Source: Rubrivivax sp. (lineage in GTDB: Bacteria > Pseudomonadota > Gammaproteobacteria > Burkholderiales > Burkholderiaceae_C). From it: a DNA stretch of 64,000 bases. Position numbers and translations under genes: made by a program. Shown here piece by piece: positions 15,943-25,541 of this stretch. Positions within the stretch are counted from its first letter, which is position 1. Each line of letters starts with the position of its first letter. The stretch covers positions 1 through 64,000 of the forward strand of contig JADJYX010000002.1 in the NCBI GenBank assembly GCA_016719535.1. The letters are read 5' to 3'. The notes beneath the pieces were generated by a model. That model made no database searches, was not told the DNA's origin, and saw only the letters and a program-made list of their open reading frames with translations.

Positions 15943-18378
15943 TCAGAAGTTCGACGGCTCGATGACCAGTGTGGCCGAACCTCCGCGCGTCAATGAAATC
16001 GTGCGCACTCTAGTCGGCCCGAACTTGCGGCCGGTGCAGTCACTGTCGTCCCCGGAATTGGCGCATTGCGTCAATTCCACCCGGATCGAAAGTGAGCCGG
16101 GGAATTCGAGGCCAATGATGTTGCACTCGCCAGACAACATGTCGGCGCCGAATGCAAACTGCGGCAGGAAAACCTCCAGTCCGCTGGGCAACTGGTTCCT
16201 TACGGTGAGGTTGCTGGCGCCCGCCGTCACTTGCTCGCAGCGCCCGGTCGGTACCGGTGTGCTGACAACTTCGATGCTGGTGCTCGCGGAGTTGGTGCCG
16301 TTCGACCCGCCGCATGTCAAGTGGAAGTACTTCGTGGTCGCGACAGATCCGGCATAGATCGATTCGCTCCCCGCGGTCGCTCTTGCGCCGGACCAATCGC
16401 CGGACGCTGTGCAACTGCTGGCGTTGGACGAACTCCACCGCAGGGTGATCGTCGCCCCGATGGAAACGGACGTTGTCGACGAGCCCAGCGTCACGTTCGG
16501 TGCCGGCGGTTGTACCGCCAGCATGGTTGACGCGACCGTGCTTCCGCCGGGGCCTGCGCACGAGAGTGCATAGGTGTACTGACCCGCGGTTACCGGTGCG
16601 ACGACCAGCGCGCCCGAGAAGTCGCGAACGCCGCTCCACTCCCCCAAGGCACTGCAAGTCGTGGCGTTGCCCGATGTCCAGCGCAATGTTGCGCTGCCGC
16701 CCACCGGGATGCTTGTCGGTTCGACCGTTATCGCAACGCTCGGTTTGGCTATGCCCGTGGAGTCGCGAAACAGCTCAGCGCTGTTGAGAACGAGGATCTT
16801 CCCGGCCTCTACCACACCAACTCCGCCCGTCACCAGGATCGAACCGTTGGCGAGCAACGCGGCGGCGTGGCCAGCTCGCGACGATGTCATTGCGGCGGAG
16901 AGGGGCGCAAAGGCTTGCGTGGTCGGATCGAACATTTCCACGCTGGCAAGCGCTACCGAGTTTGCAGGATTGAAGATCGACGCGCCGCCCGTCAGCACGA
17001 CCTTGCCGCCTGGCAATCGGGTCGCATCGTGCATTACGCGCGGGGACGACATCCGTGCTGCGATGGCACTGAAGGTCTGCGTCGCAGGATCAAACAACTC
17101 CGCCGAGTCCTTCACGGGATCGCCGGCGCTCTCTCCTGCGCCTCCGCTGATGAGAACCTTGCCGTCCGCCAGCAGCGTCGCCTTGTGATTCTCGCGAAGC
17201 GCAACCATCTTCGCAGTCAATGCGATGAACGTCTGCGTCGCGGGGTCGTACAACTCCGCGTCCGCTTTCAGTGATCCGGCCTCTTTTTAGAACCCCGCCA
17301 GCAGCAAGACCTTACCGTCGCTCAATAGGGTTGCGGTGTGTGCGCCGCGCGGCGACGCCATCCTTGACGGCAGCAGCGAGAAGGCGCGCGTCACCGGATC
17401 GTAGATCTCCGCGCTATCGATGCCGTTCCCATCGAGGTTGAGTGCCTGCCCGCCGGTGATCAGCACCTTGCCGTCGAGCAGCCGTACGGCTGCAGGCTGG
17501 ATGCGTGCAACGCGCATGCGCGCGGCAAGCGGCGTGAAGGTGTCGGTGGTTGGGTCATACAGCTCCGCGGTGTCCAGCGCAGGCGCGTACTGGTCGGCTC
17601 CGTTGAAGCCTCCGGCAATCAGCACCTTGCCGTCCGCCAGCGTCGCGGCGGCGTGCAACGCGCGCGCGGTCGCCATCTTCGCAGCGAGCGCAACAAAGCT
17701 GTAGCTCGAGACGTCCGCATCTACGGTGAGCGTCGCGCCGTGGCTCTGCGCAATGCCAGCGCCGTTGCTCAGGACGACGCGGTAGACCTTGCCGCTGTCG
17801 GCGGCGGACGTGGCCGGGGTCGTGTAGCTTGCCGACGTCGCGCCGGCGATGGAGACAAACGTGGCACCACCGTCCATGCTTGCCTGCCACTGGTAGGTCG
17901 GCGCCGGCGCTCCCGCCGCGACAACGCTGAAGGTGGCGGCGGCCGGGGCAGTGACGCTCCGGCTCGTCGGCTGCGCGACCACGATCGGTGCCGAGCAATC
18001 GCTCGGATAGACGCGGCAGGAAAAATCAGACAGCGTGCCGACGAAGAGAATGTCGCCTCCCGAAAGCGGACCGAGCACCGCGACGGTGTCGCCGCTGACG
18101 CCGACATAGTTGCCGGTCTCCGGGTAGAAGCGATAAACCCACGGGGCGAGGAGTTCGTTGCTCCGGTGGCTGGGGAAGAACTCCGGGTAAGCTCCTTCGG
18201 CCCAGTCGAAGAGCGGCGTCGCATCGGGCTTTCGAACCTCGAGTGCATGCGTCGGCGCTGCCTGGATGCGCGATCGGCCGACGGCGTTGGTGTCGCCTCC
18301 GCCGCAGGCGACAAGGAGCAAAGCGGCGAGCACCGCAGCCGCCAAGTGCCGGATCTCTTGCCAGGCGCATGCCCTCAT
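15943..18378 (-). pseudogene. kelch-propeller / Ig-like lipoprotein, in-frame TAA
   Basis: An 811-codon frame with one in-frame TAA at 17287-17289. The N terminus is a lipoprotein signal peptide (LLLVAC, Cys25). An Ig-like domain (QPTSRSVTAPAAATFSVVA) comes next, then six kelch-like repeats with GKVLI-GG and AELYDP units, enough for one six-bladed propeller. Two more Ig-like domains and a C-terminal beta region follow. The stop falls inside the third kelch repeat, and the frame continues unbroken on the other side. The ATG at 18378 has AGGGGAG in front. As written, an N-terminal ~363-residue product lacking half the propeller would be made. The region is more AT-rich than its surroundings and is bounded by direct repeats, which suggests acquired DNA. 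The TAA could be a real nonsense mutation or a base error. Confidence 0.8.
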
Positions 18379-18532
18379 TGGGCTCACTCCCCTCACGCAC
18401 GCGCGCGTGGGCCCGACTACCGAAGCGCTTTCCCAACTGCAGAAACCGAGCTCGATCGCCTCACCAGCGCGCCGATCACAACGCTGTCAATGACTTGCCC
18501 GCGGACGCGCATGTTCAAACGCGCTCTTTGTT

Positions 18533-18561
18533 CTTATATGGCTGCCTGCTAAAGCCGTCAA
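18533..18561 (-). promoter_or_regulatory. sigma-70 promoter of the kelch lipoprotein gene
   Basis: On the minus strand TTGACG and TATAAG are separated by exactly 17 bases. This is the best consensus promoter in the window and would give a leader of about 150 bases. Confidence 0.7.
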
Positions 18562-18613
18562 GATTCCGTGCCGCCATGGCGCTTGACGAATTTCAGCGCT
18601 CTCAGCCCGCGTC

Positions 18614-18718
18614 GGACCGAAAGCGCGTAATGCGCCGCGGCCGCGGGTGGACGCGGGACCCGCGGCCTGCTGCAGCTGCGCGCGTTGCGACGCGCAGCGC
18701 GCGCGGCATCTCGACATC
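18614..18718. repeat. right copy of the ~107 bp direct repeat
   Basis: Aligns to 15188-15295 over its full length with roughly 92 percent identity, same orientation. Just beyond it (18719-18870, minus strand) a short frame reads TGDKVVVRLEPLGDV and DDVGDDGFVDVEMPR, which looks like a piece of a beta-barrel protein but has no start codon. The rest of the gap 18379-18877 holds only the kelch promoter. Confidence 0.88.
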
Positions 18719-18877
18719 GACGAAGCCGTCGTCGCCGACGTCGTCGGTGACGGTGGCCATGCGGCCGCGGACGAGGTTGACGTCGCCCAGGGGCTCGAGC
18801 CTGACGACGACCTTGTCACCGGTCCTGGATTTCCGGTGCGCCGCAACGACAGGCCGCGCCCGAAGCTGGGATGATCG

Positions 18878-20047
18878 GTGGCATGGCCGCCGCGGGCGGT
18901 CTGCATGTCCAGCGCCATGAAGCTGCCCCCAACCGCCGCCGCTCGCGTGGCCACTCCGACCAGCCGCCTGCTGGCCTGGCTGAATGCCTTCCGCCCGCCA
19001 CGCACGGCCGTGAGCGCGCTCGAGCGCTGGCGGGTGGCGCTGGGGGCGGCGCTCGGCATTGCCTTGGTGGTGCTGCTGTGCCGGCCATGGGGCGACGTGC
19101 GGCCGGACTGGCCCTGGATCGTGGCGCCCATGGGTGCCAGTGCGGTGCTGGTCTTCGCGGTGCCGGGCAGCCCCTTTGCGCACCCCTGGTCGGTGATCGG
19201 CGGCAACGTGGTCTCGGCGCTGGTGGGCGTGCTGTGCGTGCGCTGGCTGGGCGCACCGGCCTGGTCGGCGGCGCCGTCCGTGGGCCTGGCCATCCTGGCC
19301 ATGCTGGCGCTGCGCTGCCTGCACCCGCCGGGCGGCGCGACGGCGCTGACGGTGGCCGTGCTGGGCGTGACCGATCCGCTGTTTGCATGGACGCCGGTGG
19401 CCGTCAATGCCGGCGTGCTGGCGGTCGCCGGGCTGGCCTACAACAACCTCACGCGACACAGCTATCCGCACCGGCCCCCACCGCAGGCTCCGGCCAGCAT
19501 CGACGCCGACCTCGACGCCGTGCTGGCACGCCACGACCGCGTGCTGGACATCGGCCGCGACGAGCTCAGGGCGCTGCTGGAAGACATCCACCTGCAGGGC
19601 TACCAGCGCAAGCTGGCCGAGCTGCGCTGCGGCGACATCATGTCGCGCCGGCTGATCACCGTCGGCCGCGCAACCCCGGTGGCCGAGGCCTGGTCGCTGT
19701 TCCGCCAGCACCGCATCAAGGCCCTGCCGGTGGTCGACGCTGCCGGCAGCCTGGTGGGCATCGTCACGCCGGCGGACTTCACGCGCGACGAGCAGCGTGT
19801 GACCAGCGGAAGCATCGGCAGCCTGATGACGCGCCAGGTGCGCGTGGCACGCGCCGGACAGCATCTGGCGGACCTGATTCCGCTGTTCGGCAGCACCGGG
19901 CACCACCACATCCCCGTCGTCGAGGACGGACGGCTGGTCGGCATCCTGACGCAGTCCGACGTGGTGGCGGCCTTGTACCGTCCCACGCAGCCCGGCACGG
20001 ATCGAGACGCCATGGCGTCTCCCCCGGTCCCGCAACGACGGCCTTGA
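18878..20047 (+). CDS. HPP family membrane protein with two CBS domains
   Basis: A 389-residue protein. Residues ~45-200 form the four-helix HPP domain, including PWIVAPMGASAVLVFAVPGSP and the eponymous CLHPPGGATAL. Residues ~245-375 form a CBS pair (MSRRLITVGRATPVAEAW ... LVGIVTPADFTRDE; MTRQVRVARAGQHLADLIPLF ... GILTQSDVVAALY). HPP proteins have been linked to nitrite transport and CBS pairs sense adenosine nucleotides, so a gated transporter is likely; the substrate is unknown. The start is uncertain: ATG at 18878, 18905 or 18917 are all possible and none has a strong ribosome site. Confidence 0.88.
   Translation: MAWPPRAVCMSSAMKLPPTAAARVATPTSRLLAWLNAFRPPRTAVSALERWRVALGAALGIALVVLLCRPWGDVRPDWPWIVAPMGASAVLVFAVPGSPFAHPWSVIGGNVVSALVGVLCVRWLGAPAWSAAPSVGLAILAMLALRCLHPPGGATALTVAVLGVTDPLFAWTPVAVNAGVLAVAGLAYNNLTRHSYPHRPPPQAPASIDADLDAVLARHDRVLDIGRDELRALLEDIHLQGYQRKLAELRCGDIMSRRLITVGRATPVAEAWSLFRQHRIKALPVVDAAGSLVGIVTPADFTRDEQRVTSGSIGSLMTRQVRVARAGQHLADLIPLFGSTGHHHIPVVEDGRLVGILTQSDVVAALYRPTQPGTDRDAMASPPVPQRRP
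19751..19857 (+). repeat. CBS-gene segment repeated at 30544-30650
   Basis: A 107-base part of the HPP-CBS gene that recurs about 10.8 kb away in the same orientation, with six mismatches and no gaps. It covers the end of the first CBS motif and the start of the second (LVGIVTPADFTRDE to RQVRVARAG). Confidence 0.9.
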
Positions 20048-20117
20048 TGTGCCCCTGCGGACCCGCGGCCGATGGCGGCCACGGCCGTTCGGGCGCGGCG
20101 GCGCAGGTCCGAGCCGC

Positions 20118-22721
20118 TCAGTGCAGAAGCTCGGGCGCCGAGTCCAGCGGTGCCGGGGCGGTCGGTGCCGACCCCCCCCGCATGCGCGCGAGCAGCGCGT
20201 CGACCTGTTCGACCCGCAGCGGGTGCGACAGCAAGAACCCCTGCCCCGCCTGACAGCCCGCCTGCTTCAGGCGGGCCAGTTGCCCGGCCGTCTCGATGCC
20301 CTCGGCCATGATCGACTTGCCCAGCGACTGGCCCATCATGACGATGGCGCGCACGACGGTCTCTTCGCTCGTGCCGCGTTCGAGATCGGCCACGAAGCCG
20401 CGGTCGAGCTTGAGCCCGCTGACCGGCAAGTTCGACAGGTGCCGCAGCGACGAGTAGCCGGTGCCGAAGTCGTCGATGGTCACGCCCACCCCCGACCGGC
20501 GCAGCGTGGCCAGTGCGGGCAAGGCACCATCGATGCGCTGCATGAGCGCGTTCTCGGTCAGCTCGAGGGTCAGGTGGTGCGGTTGCAGGCCGGCGTCGGC
20601 CAGTGCGGCATTCACCCTGGCCACGAGATTCGGGTGGGCCACGTCGATGCCCGACAGGTTGACGTGCAGGTGGACGTCGCCGAAGCAGCGGTCGCGCCGC
20701 TGCCAGGTGCTCAGCTGCCGGCAGGCGCTGCGCAGCACGAAGTCGGTCAGGCCGATCATCAGGCCCGCCTCCTCGGCCACGGGGACGAAGGTCACGGGAT
20801 CCATGACCCCCAGCTCGGGGTGATGCCAGCGCGCCAGCGCCTCGAAGCCGATCAGGCGCCCCGTGCCGAGGTCGTACAGCGGCTGGTAGGCGATGTCGAT
20901 CTGACCGTCGGCCATGGCGCGGCGCAGGTCGTGCTCGAGTCGCATGCGATGGGCGACCTCGGTGTGAAGCGCGGTGTCGAAGAGCGCATAGCGCGCCTTG
21001 CCCGAGGTCTTGGCCTTGTACATCGCGGTGTCCGCATCGCGCAGCATGTCGCTGGGCTCGGTGTAGCCGGGGCCACTGAAGGTGATGCCGATGCTCACGC
21101 TGGTGCAGATGTCGGTGCCGCCGATGTGGAAGGGCTGGCGCAGGGCCTCGAGCAGGCGCTCGGCCAGCGCGGTGGCATAGCGATCGCAGTCCAGGTCCAC
21201 GGCGAGGATCGCAAACTCGTCGCCGCCCAGCCGGGCGACGACATCGGCCGGGCGCAGCTGGTGCTGGATGCGCCGCGCCACCGCCGCCAGGAATTGATCG
21301 CCGACGGCATGCCCCAGGCTGTCGTTGATGAGCTTGAAACGGTCGAAGTCGAGGAACATCAGCCCGAACGGCTTGCCCACGTGGGCGCGTGCGCGTTCCA
21401 GTGCATCGGCCAGCACCTGCTGGAAGCGGTGCCGGTTGGGCAGGCCCGTCAGGCTGTCGTGAAAGGCGATGTGCTGCAGCCCGGCCTCGGCCTTGCGCCT
21501 GGCCGTGATGTCCTGCACCTGCAGGATCAGGCGCTTGGTATCGGACCCGGCCTCGACGAAGCGGCTGCCGTGCACGGCCGCCAAGCGCTCGTCGCCAGCG
21601 CGGTGCCGCAAGGCGAACTCGGCGGCGAACGACGAGTAGCGGCCCTCCTGCAGGCCCTGCATCTGCTTGAGCAGGGTCGCGGCGCCGGCGGCGTCGACGA
21701 AGTCGGTCATCGAACGCTGCATGAGCTCGGTTTCCGCCGCGAAGCCCAGCAGCTCGCACAGCGCGGCGTTGGCCTGCAGCACGCGGGCGTCGAACCCCAC
21801 CAGGGCCATGCCGATCGAGGCGTGCGAGAAGGCGCTGTGAAAGCGCTGCTCGCTCGCCTGCAGCTCGATCACGTGGGCGGCGGCGAGCCGGGCCTCGCGT
21901 TCGGCCGCGTCCAGCCGGCTCAGGCGTGCCGCCTCGTCCGCCTCGCGCTGGCGGAAGTAGTAGTGCAGGGTCACGAGCAGCAGCACGATGACGGGCGCGG
22001 CCGCCAGCAGCACGGTGATGCCCGACTGCCTGAAGCTCAGGAACAGCAGGCTGGCGATCGCGGCGCTGACGGCATAGGTGATGCCGACCCAGCCGAACTG
22101 GCCGACCAGTTCCTCGAGCGCGGGCCAGCTGCTGCGCTTGAGGAAGGCCAATGCCGTAAACAGCACGGTGTTGAGCACGAAGTAGACGAGCGCACTGGCC
22201 ATCATGGCCAGCAGCACCACGCCTGCATTGTCGAGCCCGTGCGCCTTCAGGACCTGCAGGCCCGCCGTCAAGGCCGACCCGACGGCGAACATGGCCAGGC
22301 TCGCCATCGCCGGGCTGGCCAGGCGGCTGGTCCAGCGCCTGGAGGTGCGCCACGACCCCAGCAGCCCCTCGCCGGCCGCTGCCAGCGTCGCCGCCGCCGG
22401 GCCTTGCATCAGCAGCAGCAGGAAGATGAAGATCTCGCCCGCGGTGAAGGAATTCTTCCAGCGCGGGATGCGGATCGGGAACAGCGCGGCCAGCAACGCC
22501 AGCGCCACGCCCGCCAGCACCACCGAGAGGTCGGCCACCGGCAGCGCCAGCAGTTGACGCACCTGGTGCGCCAGGATCAGCGCGCCCGCCACCACCGCCA
22601 GCCACCAGTACAGCGCGGCCTTCAGGTTGTAGTCGGGCATCAGGGCTCGATGCGCACGCAGCCACCACGGCGGCAGCGGTCCGGTGCCGGGCTCTGCCGT
22701 TCGACAGGGGGTCGGGTCCAC
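20118..22721 (-). CDS. membrane GGDEF-EAL c-di-GMP protein with PAS domain
   Basis: An 867-residue protein. The first ~270 residues form about eight membrane helices, like a MASE-type sensor. A PAS domain follows (residues ~300-410), then GGDEF (intact GGDEF in ARLGGDEFAIL, with an RPAD I-site just before it) and EAL (GFEALARWHHPELG; ENALMQ; DDFGTGYSSL; AEGIET). All key EAL residues seem present, so it may both make and break c-di-GMP, with product inhibition of the cyclase. It starts eight bases after its tandem paralogue and converges with the HPP-CBS gene. Confidence 0.93.
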   Translation of the reverse strand: MDPTPCRTAEPGTGPLPPWWLRAHRALMPDYNLKAALYWWLAVVAGALILAHQVRQLLALPVADLSVVLAGVALALLAALFPIRIPRWKNSFTAGEIFIFLLLLMQGPAAATLAAAGEGLLGSWRTSRRWTSRLASPAMASLAMFAVGSALTAGLQVLKAHGLDNAGVVLLAMMASALVYFVLNTVLFTALAFLKRSSWPALEELVGQFGWVGITYAVSAAIASLLFLSFRQSGITVLLAAAPVIVLLLVTLHYYFRQREADEAARLSRLDAAEREARLAAAHVIELQASEQRFHSAFSHASIGMALVGFDARVLQANAALCELLGFAAETELMQRSMTDFVDAAGAATLLKQMQGLQEGRYSSFAAEFALRHRAGDERLAAVHGSRFVEAGSDTKRLILQVQDITARRKAEAGLQHIAFHDSLTGLPNRHRFQQVLADALERARAHVGKPFGLMFLDFDRFKLINDSLGHAVGDQFLAAVARRIQHQLRPADVVARLGGDEFAILAVDLDCDRYATALAERLLEALRQPFHIGGTDICTSVSIGITFSGPGYTEPSDMLRDADTAMYKAKTSGKARYALFDTALHTEVAHRMRLEHDLRRAMADGQIDIAYQPLYDLGTGRLIGFEALARWHHPELGVMDPVTFVPVAEEAGLMIGLTDFVLRSACRQLSTWQRRDRCFGDVHLHVNLSGIDVAHPNLVARVNAALADAGLQPHHLTLELTENALMQRIDGALPALATLRRSGVGVTIDDFGTGYSSLRHLSNLPVSGLKLDRGFVADLERGTSEETVVRAIVMMGQSLGKSIMAEGIETAGQLARLKQAGCQAGQGFLLSHPLRVEQVDALLARMRGGSAPTAPAPLDSAPELLH

Positions 22722-22729
22722 GTCGTGCC

Positions 22730-25404
22730 TCAGACCAGGCTCGTCGGGGTGGGACGGGCGACCCGCCCGGAAGGGCGCGGGTCGGGCGGCGAATGGACCG
22801 CAGCCTGCAGGCCGGGCTCCGGCAGCAGCGCTTCGCCATGCTCGGAGGTCACCGGCGGCACCCGGGCCAGCAGCTCGTCGACCTGCACGATGCCGAGCGG
22901 CCGGCCCAGCAGGAAGCCCTGGGCATAGGCGCAGCCCAGCGCGCGCAGCCGTTCCAGCTGGCCTTGCGTTTCGATGCCCTCGGCGATGACGCGCTTGCCC
23001 AGCGCCTGGCCGAGCTGCACCACCGCGCGCACGATCTCGGTCTCGACCGACACGCCATCGAGCCGGGAGACGAACGAGCGGTCGATCTTCAGGCTGCTGA
23101 TCGGCAGCGTCGACAGGTGGCTCAGCGACGAGTAGCCGGTGCCGAAATCATCCACGCTGAGGCCGATGCCCATGTCGCGCAGGCGCGCCAGCGTGCGTTC
23201 GCCGGCCTGCAGCTGCTGCATCAGCGCGGTCTCGGTAATCTCGAGCGTCAGGCAGTGGGACGGCAGCCCATGCTCGTCGAGCGTGTCGCGCACGAAATCG
23301 GCAAAGCCGGCCTCGCACAGGTCCTGGCCGGCAATGTTGACGTTCACGAACAGCGCTTCCAGGTCAGCATGCCGCGCACGCCACTGGCTCAGCTGGGCGC
23401 AGGCGGCCCAGAGCGCCCAGCGCGTCAGCGGCACATCAGTCCGCTGGCCTCGGCCACTGGAATGAACTCACCCGGCGACACCATGCCGCGCGTGACATGC
23501 GGCCAGCGTGCCAGCGCCTCGAACCCGATCAGGCGCTGCGGCTCGATGCCGAAGACGGGCTGGAAGGCCAGCGAGAGCTGTTCGGCCTCGAGCGCCCGGC
23601 GCAGATCGGTCTCCAGCAGCAGCAACTCGCCGGCGCGGTCGTGCAGCGAGGGGTCGAAGACCGCGCAGCGCCCCTGGCCGCTGCGGGCGGACATGCCCAA
23701 CGCGAGCTGGGCATCGCGCAAGGCATCTTCGGCTACGGCATAGCCGATGTCGCTGCAGGTGATGCCGATGCCGGCGCCGGTCTGCACTTCGGTGTCGTCG
23801 ATCAGCACCGGAGCCGCGAAGGCCTGCTGCAGGCGACCGGCCAGCGCCCGGGCATGCTGCGTGCCGCCCCCGGGGTGCAGCACCAGGATGCCGAAGTCGT
23901 CGCCCTCCAGCCGCGCGAGCAGATCGCTCGGTCGCATGAGCGCCTGGATGCGCTGCGCGATCGCGATCAGGAAGCGGTCACCCACGCCGCGGCCCAGGCT
24001 GTCGCTGAGCTGCCGGAACCTCTCGAAGCGCAGGTGCAGCAGCGAGAACTGGTCGGTCGGGTTCTGCCGGGCACCCTCGATTGCCTGCGCCAGGCGGTCG
24101 CTGAGCAGGCTGCGATTGGCCAGGTTGGTCAGGCTGTCGTGGTAGGCCAGGTGCTGCAGGCGGCCTTCGGCCAGTCGCCTTGCGGTGACGTCGAAGGCCT
24201 GGATGATCAGGTGCTCGCCGGTCAGCGCATCGCCGGCGAAGGTGCTGCCGTGCATCGACACCCAGAGTTCGTGACCCTGCGCGTGCCGGCACCGCAGCTC
24301 GCAGCGCAGGTCGCCTGCCTCGGCGGCTCGCACCTCGAGGATGTGGTCCTCGAGCGCCGGCCGGTCCTGCTCGTCGATCAGGCTCAGCAGCTCGACGCCG
24401 ACCAGGCTCGTCTCCGGGTGACCGAACAGCGCTGCCAGGGCGGCGTTGACCTGCACCAGTACGCCCTGCCTGGACACCAGCGCCATGCCGATGGCGGCGT
24501 GCGCGAAGGCGCTCTGGAAGCGCCGGTCGCTCAGCTCGAGCGCGTGCAGATGCTGCGCCGCCATCGCCGCCTCGCGCTCGGCATGCTCGGCGCGTTCGCG
24601 GCTGGCGAGTTCGGCCGCTTCGCGCTCGGTGGCCTCCTGCTGCGCGAAATAGACGCGCAGCGAGGTCACGAACATGCCGATCATCGGCACGGCAATCAGC
24701 ACCGCATTCAGCCCGAATTGCCGGAAGGCGACGAAGAGCACGCCGGCGATCGACGCGCTGGCCACGTAGCCCATGCCCAGCCAGCCGAAGGTGGTGAGCC
24801 ACTCGGCGAGGGTGGGGGCACGCCGGCGCTTGAGGTAGATCACCGTCGTGACCACGGTCGGGCTGACGACGAAATAGACGCCGGCGAAGACCAGGATGGC
24901 CGCGAAGCTGACGCCGTCGCTGGCCAGCCCGGCGCGGTCCAGCGCCGCCATGGCACCGCTGAAGGCGGCGCCGCAGGCCAGCATCGACACGGCCGCTGCC
25001 GCCGGCCCTGCAATGCGGCTGGACCAGCGGGTCGACGTCCTGAAGGCCGCTGCCGCGGCCTCTGCGGTGGCGGCGATCACCGCTGCATGGGGGCCGTGCA
25101 CCATCAGCAGCAGGAAGATGAAGATGTCGCCGGCGGCGATCGAATTTTTCGTCTTGCGGATGCGCAGCGGGAACATGCCCACCACCGCGGCAATCGCCGA
25201 ACCCGCGACGATCTGCCCGATCGTCTGCAGAGGCAGCGCCGTGACCTCCGCGGCGGAAAGACCCAGCGCCAGGGCGCCGGCCACGGCGAGCAGCCACCAG
25301 TAGGTGCTGGCGGCCCGGTTGTAGTCGGGCAGCAATCGGCGCGCACGAGCGCCGTCGCCCGTTGGGGGCGACGGCGCAAGGGCGGCAGGATCGTGGGACG
25401 ACAT
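22730..25404 (-). pseudogene. second membrane GGDEF-EAL protein, frameshifted in EAL
   Basis: A paralogue of the next gene with the same order: membrane helices (~40-270), PAS, GGDEF, EAL. The signature GGDEF is replaced by EGDDF (ARLEGDDFGIL), so cyclase activity is probably lost although an RPSD I-site-like sequence remains. The EAL domain starts (GFEALARW) and then breaks at about 23432-23436. The first frame stops at 23425, while another frame runs on from VPLTRWALW through EITETAL, DDFGTGYSSL and AEGIETQ to 22730. Adding one base (CAC to CACC on the plus strand) restores an 891-residue protein. As written, the phosphodiesterase would be truncated. Confidence 0.86.
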
Positions 25405-25541
25405 CGCAGGGGACGGTGGGCGGAAGCGCGTTGCAGCGCCGGAGGCGCGGGCTGTCCTGCGGGTATTTCGGCAACGCGCCGCCGCGCTTGAGGCGCGGAC
25501 CGTGCGGCCCGCGCCCCGTCCCGTGCTGTCCCGTCAGCGCA

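Noticed and set aside
20049..22928. 959-codon open frame on the plus strand opposite the GGDEF-EAL gene
   Set aside because: Shadow frame: its residues are repetitive Gln/Arg/His/Ala and the opposite strand encodes a complete, well-conserved multidomain protein.
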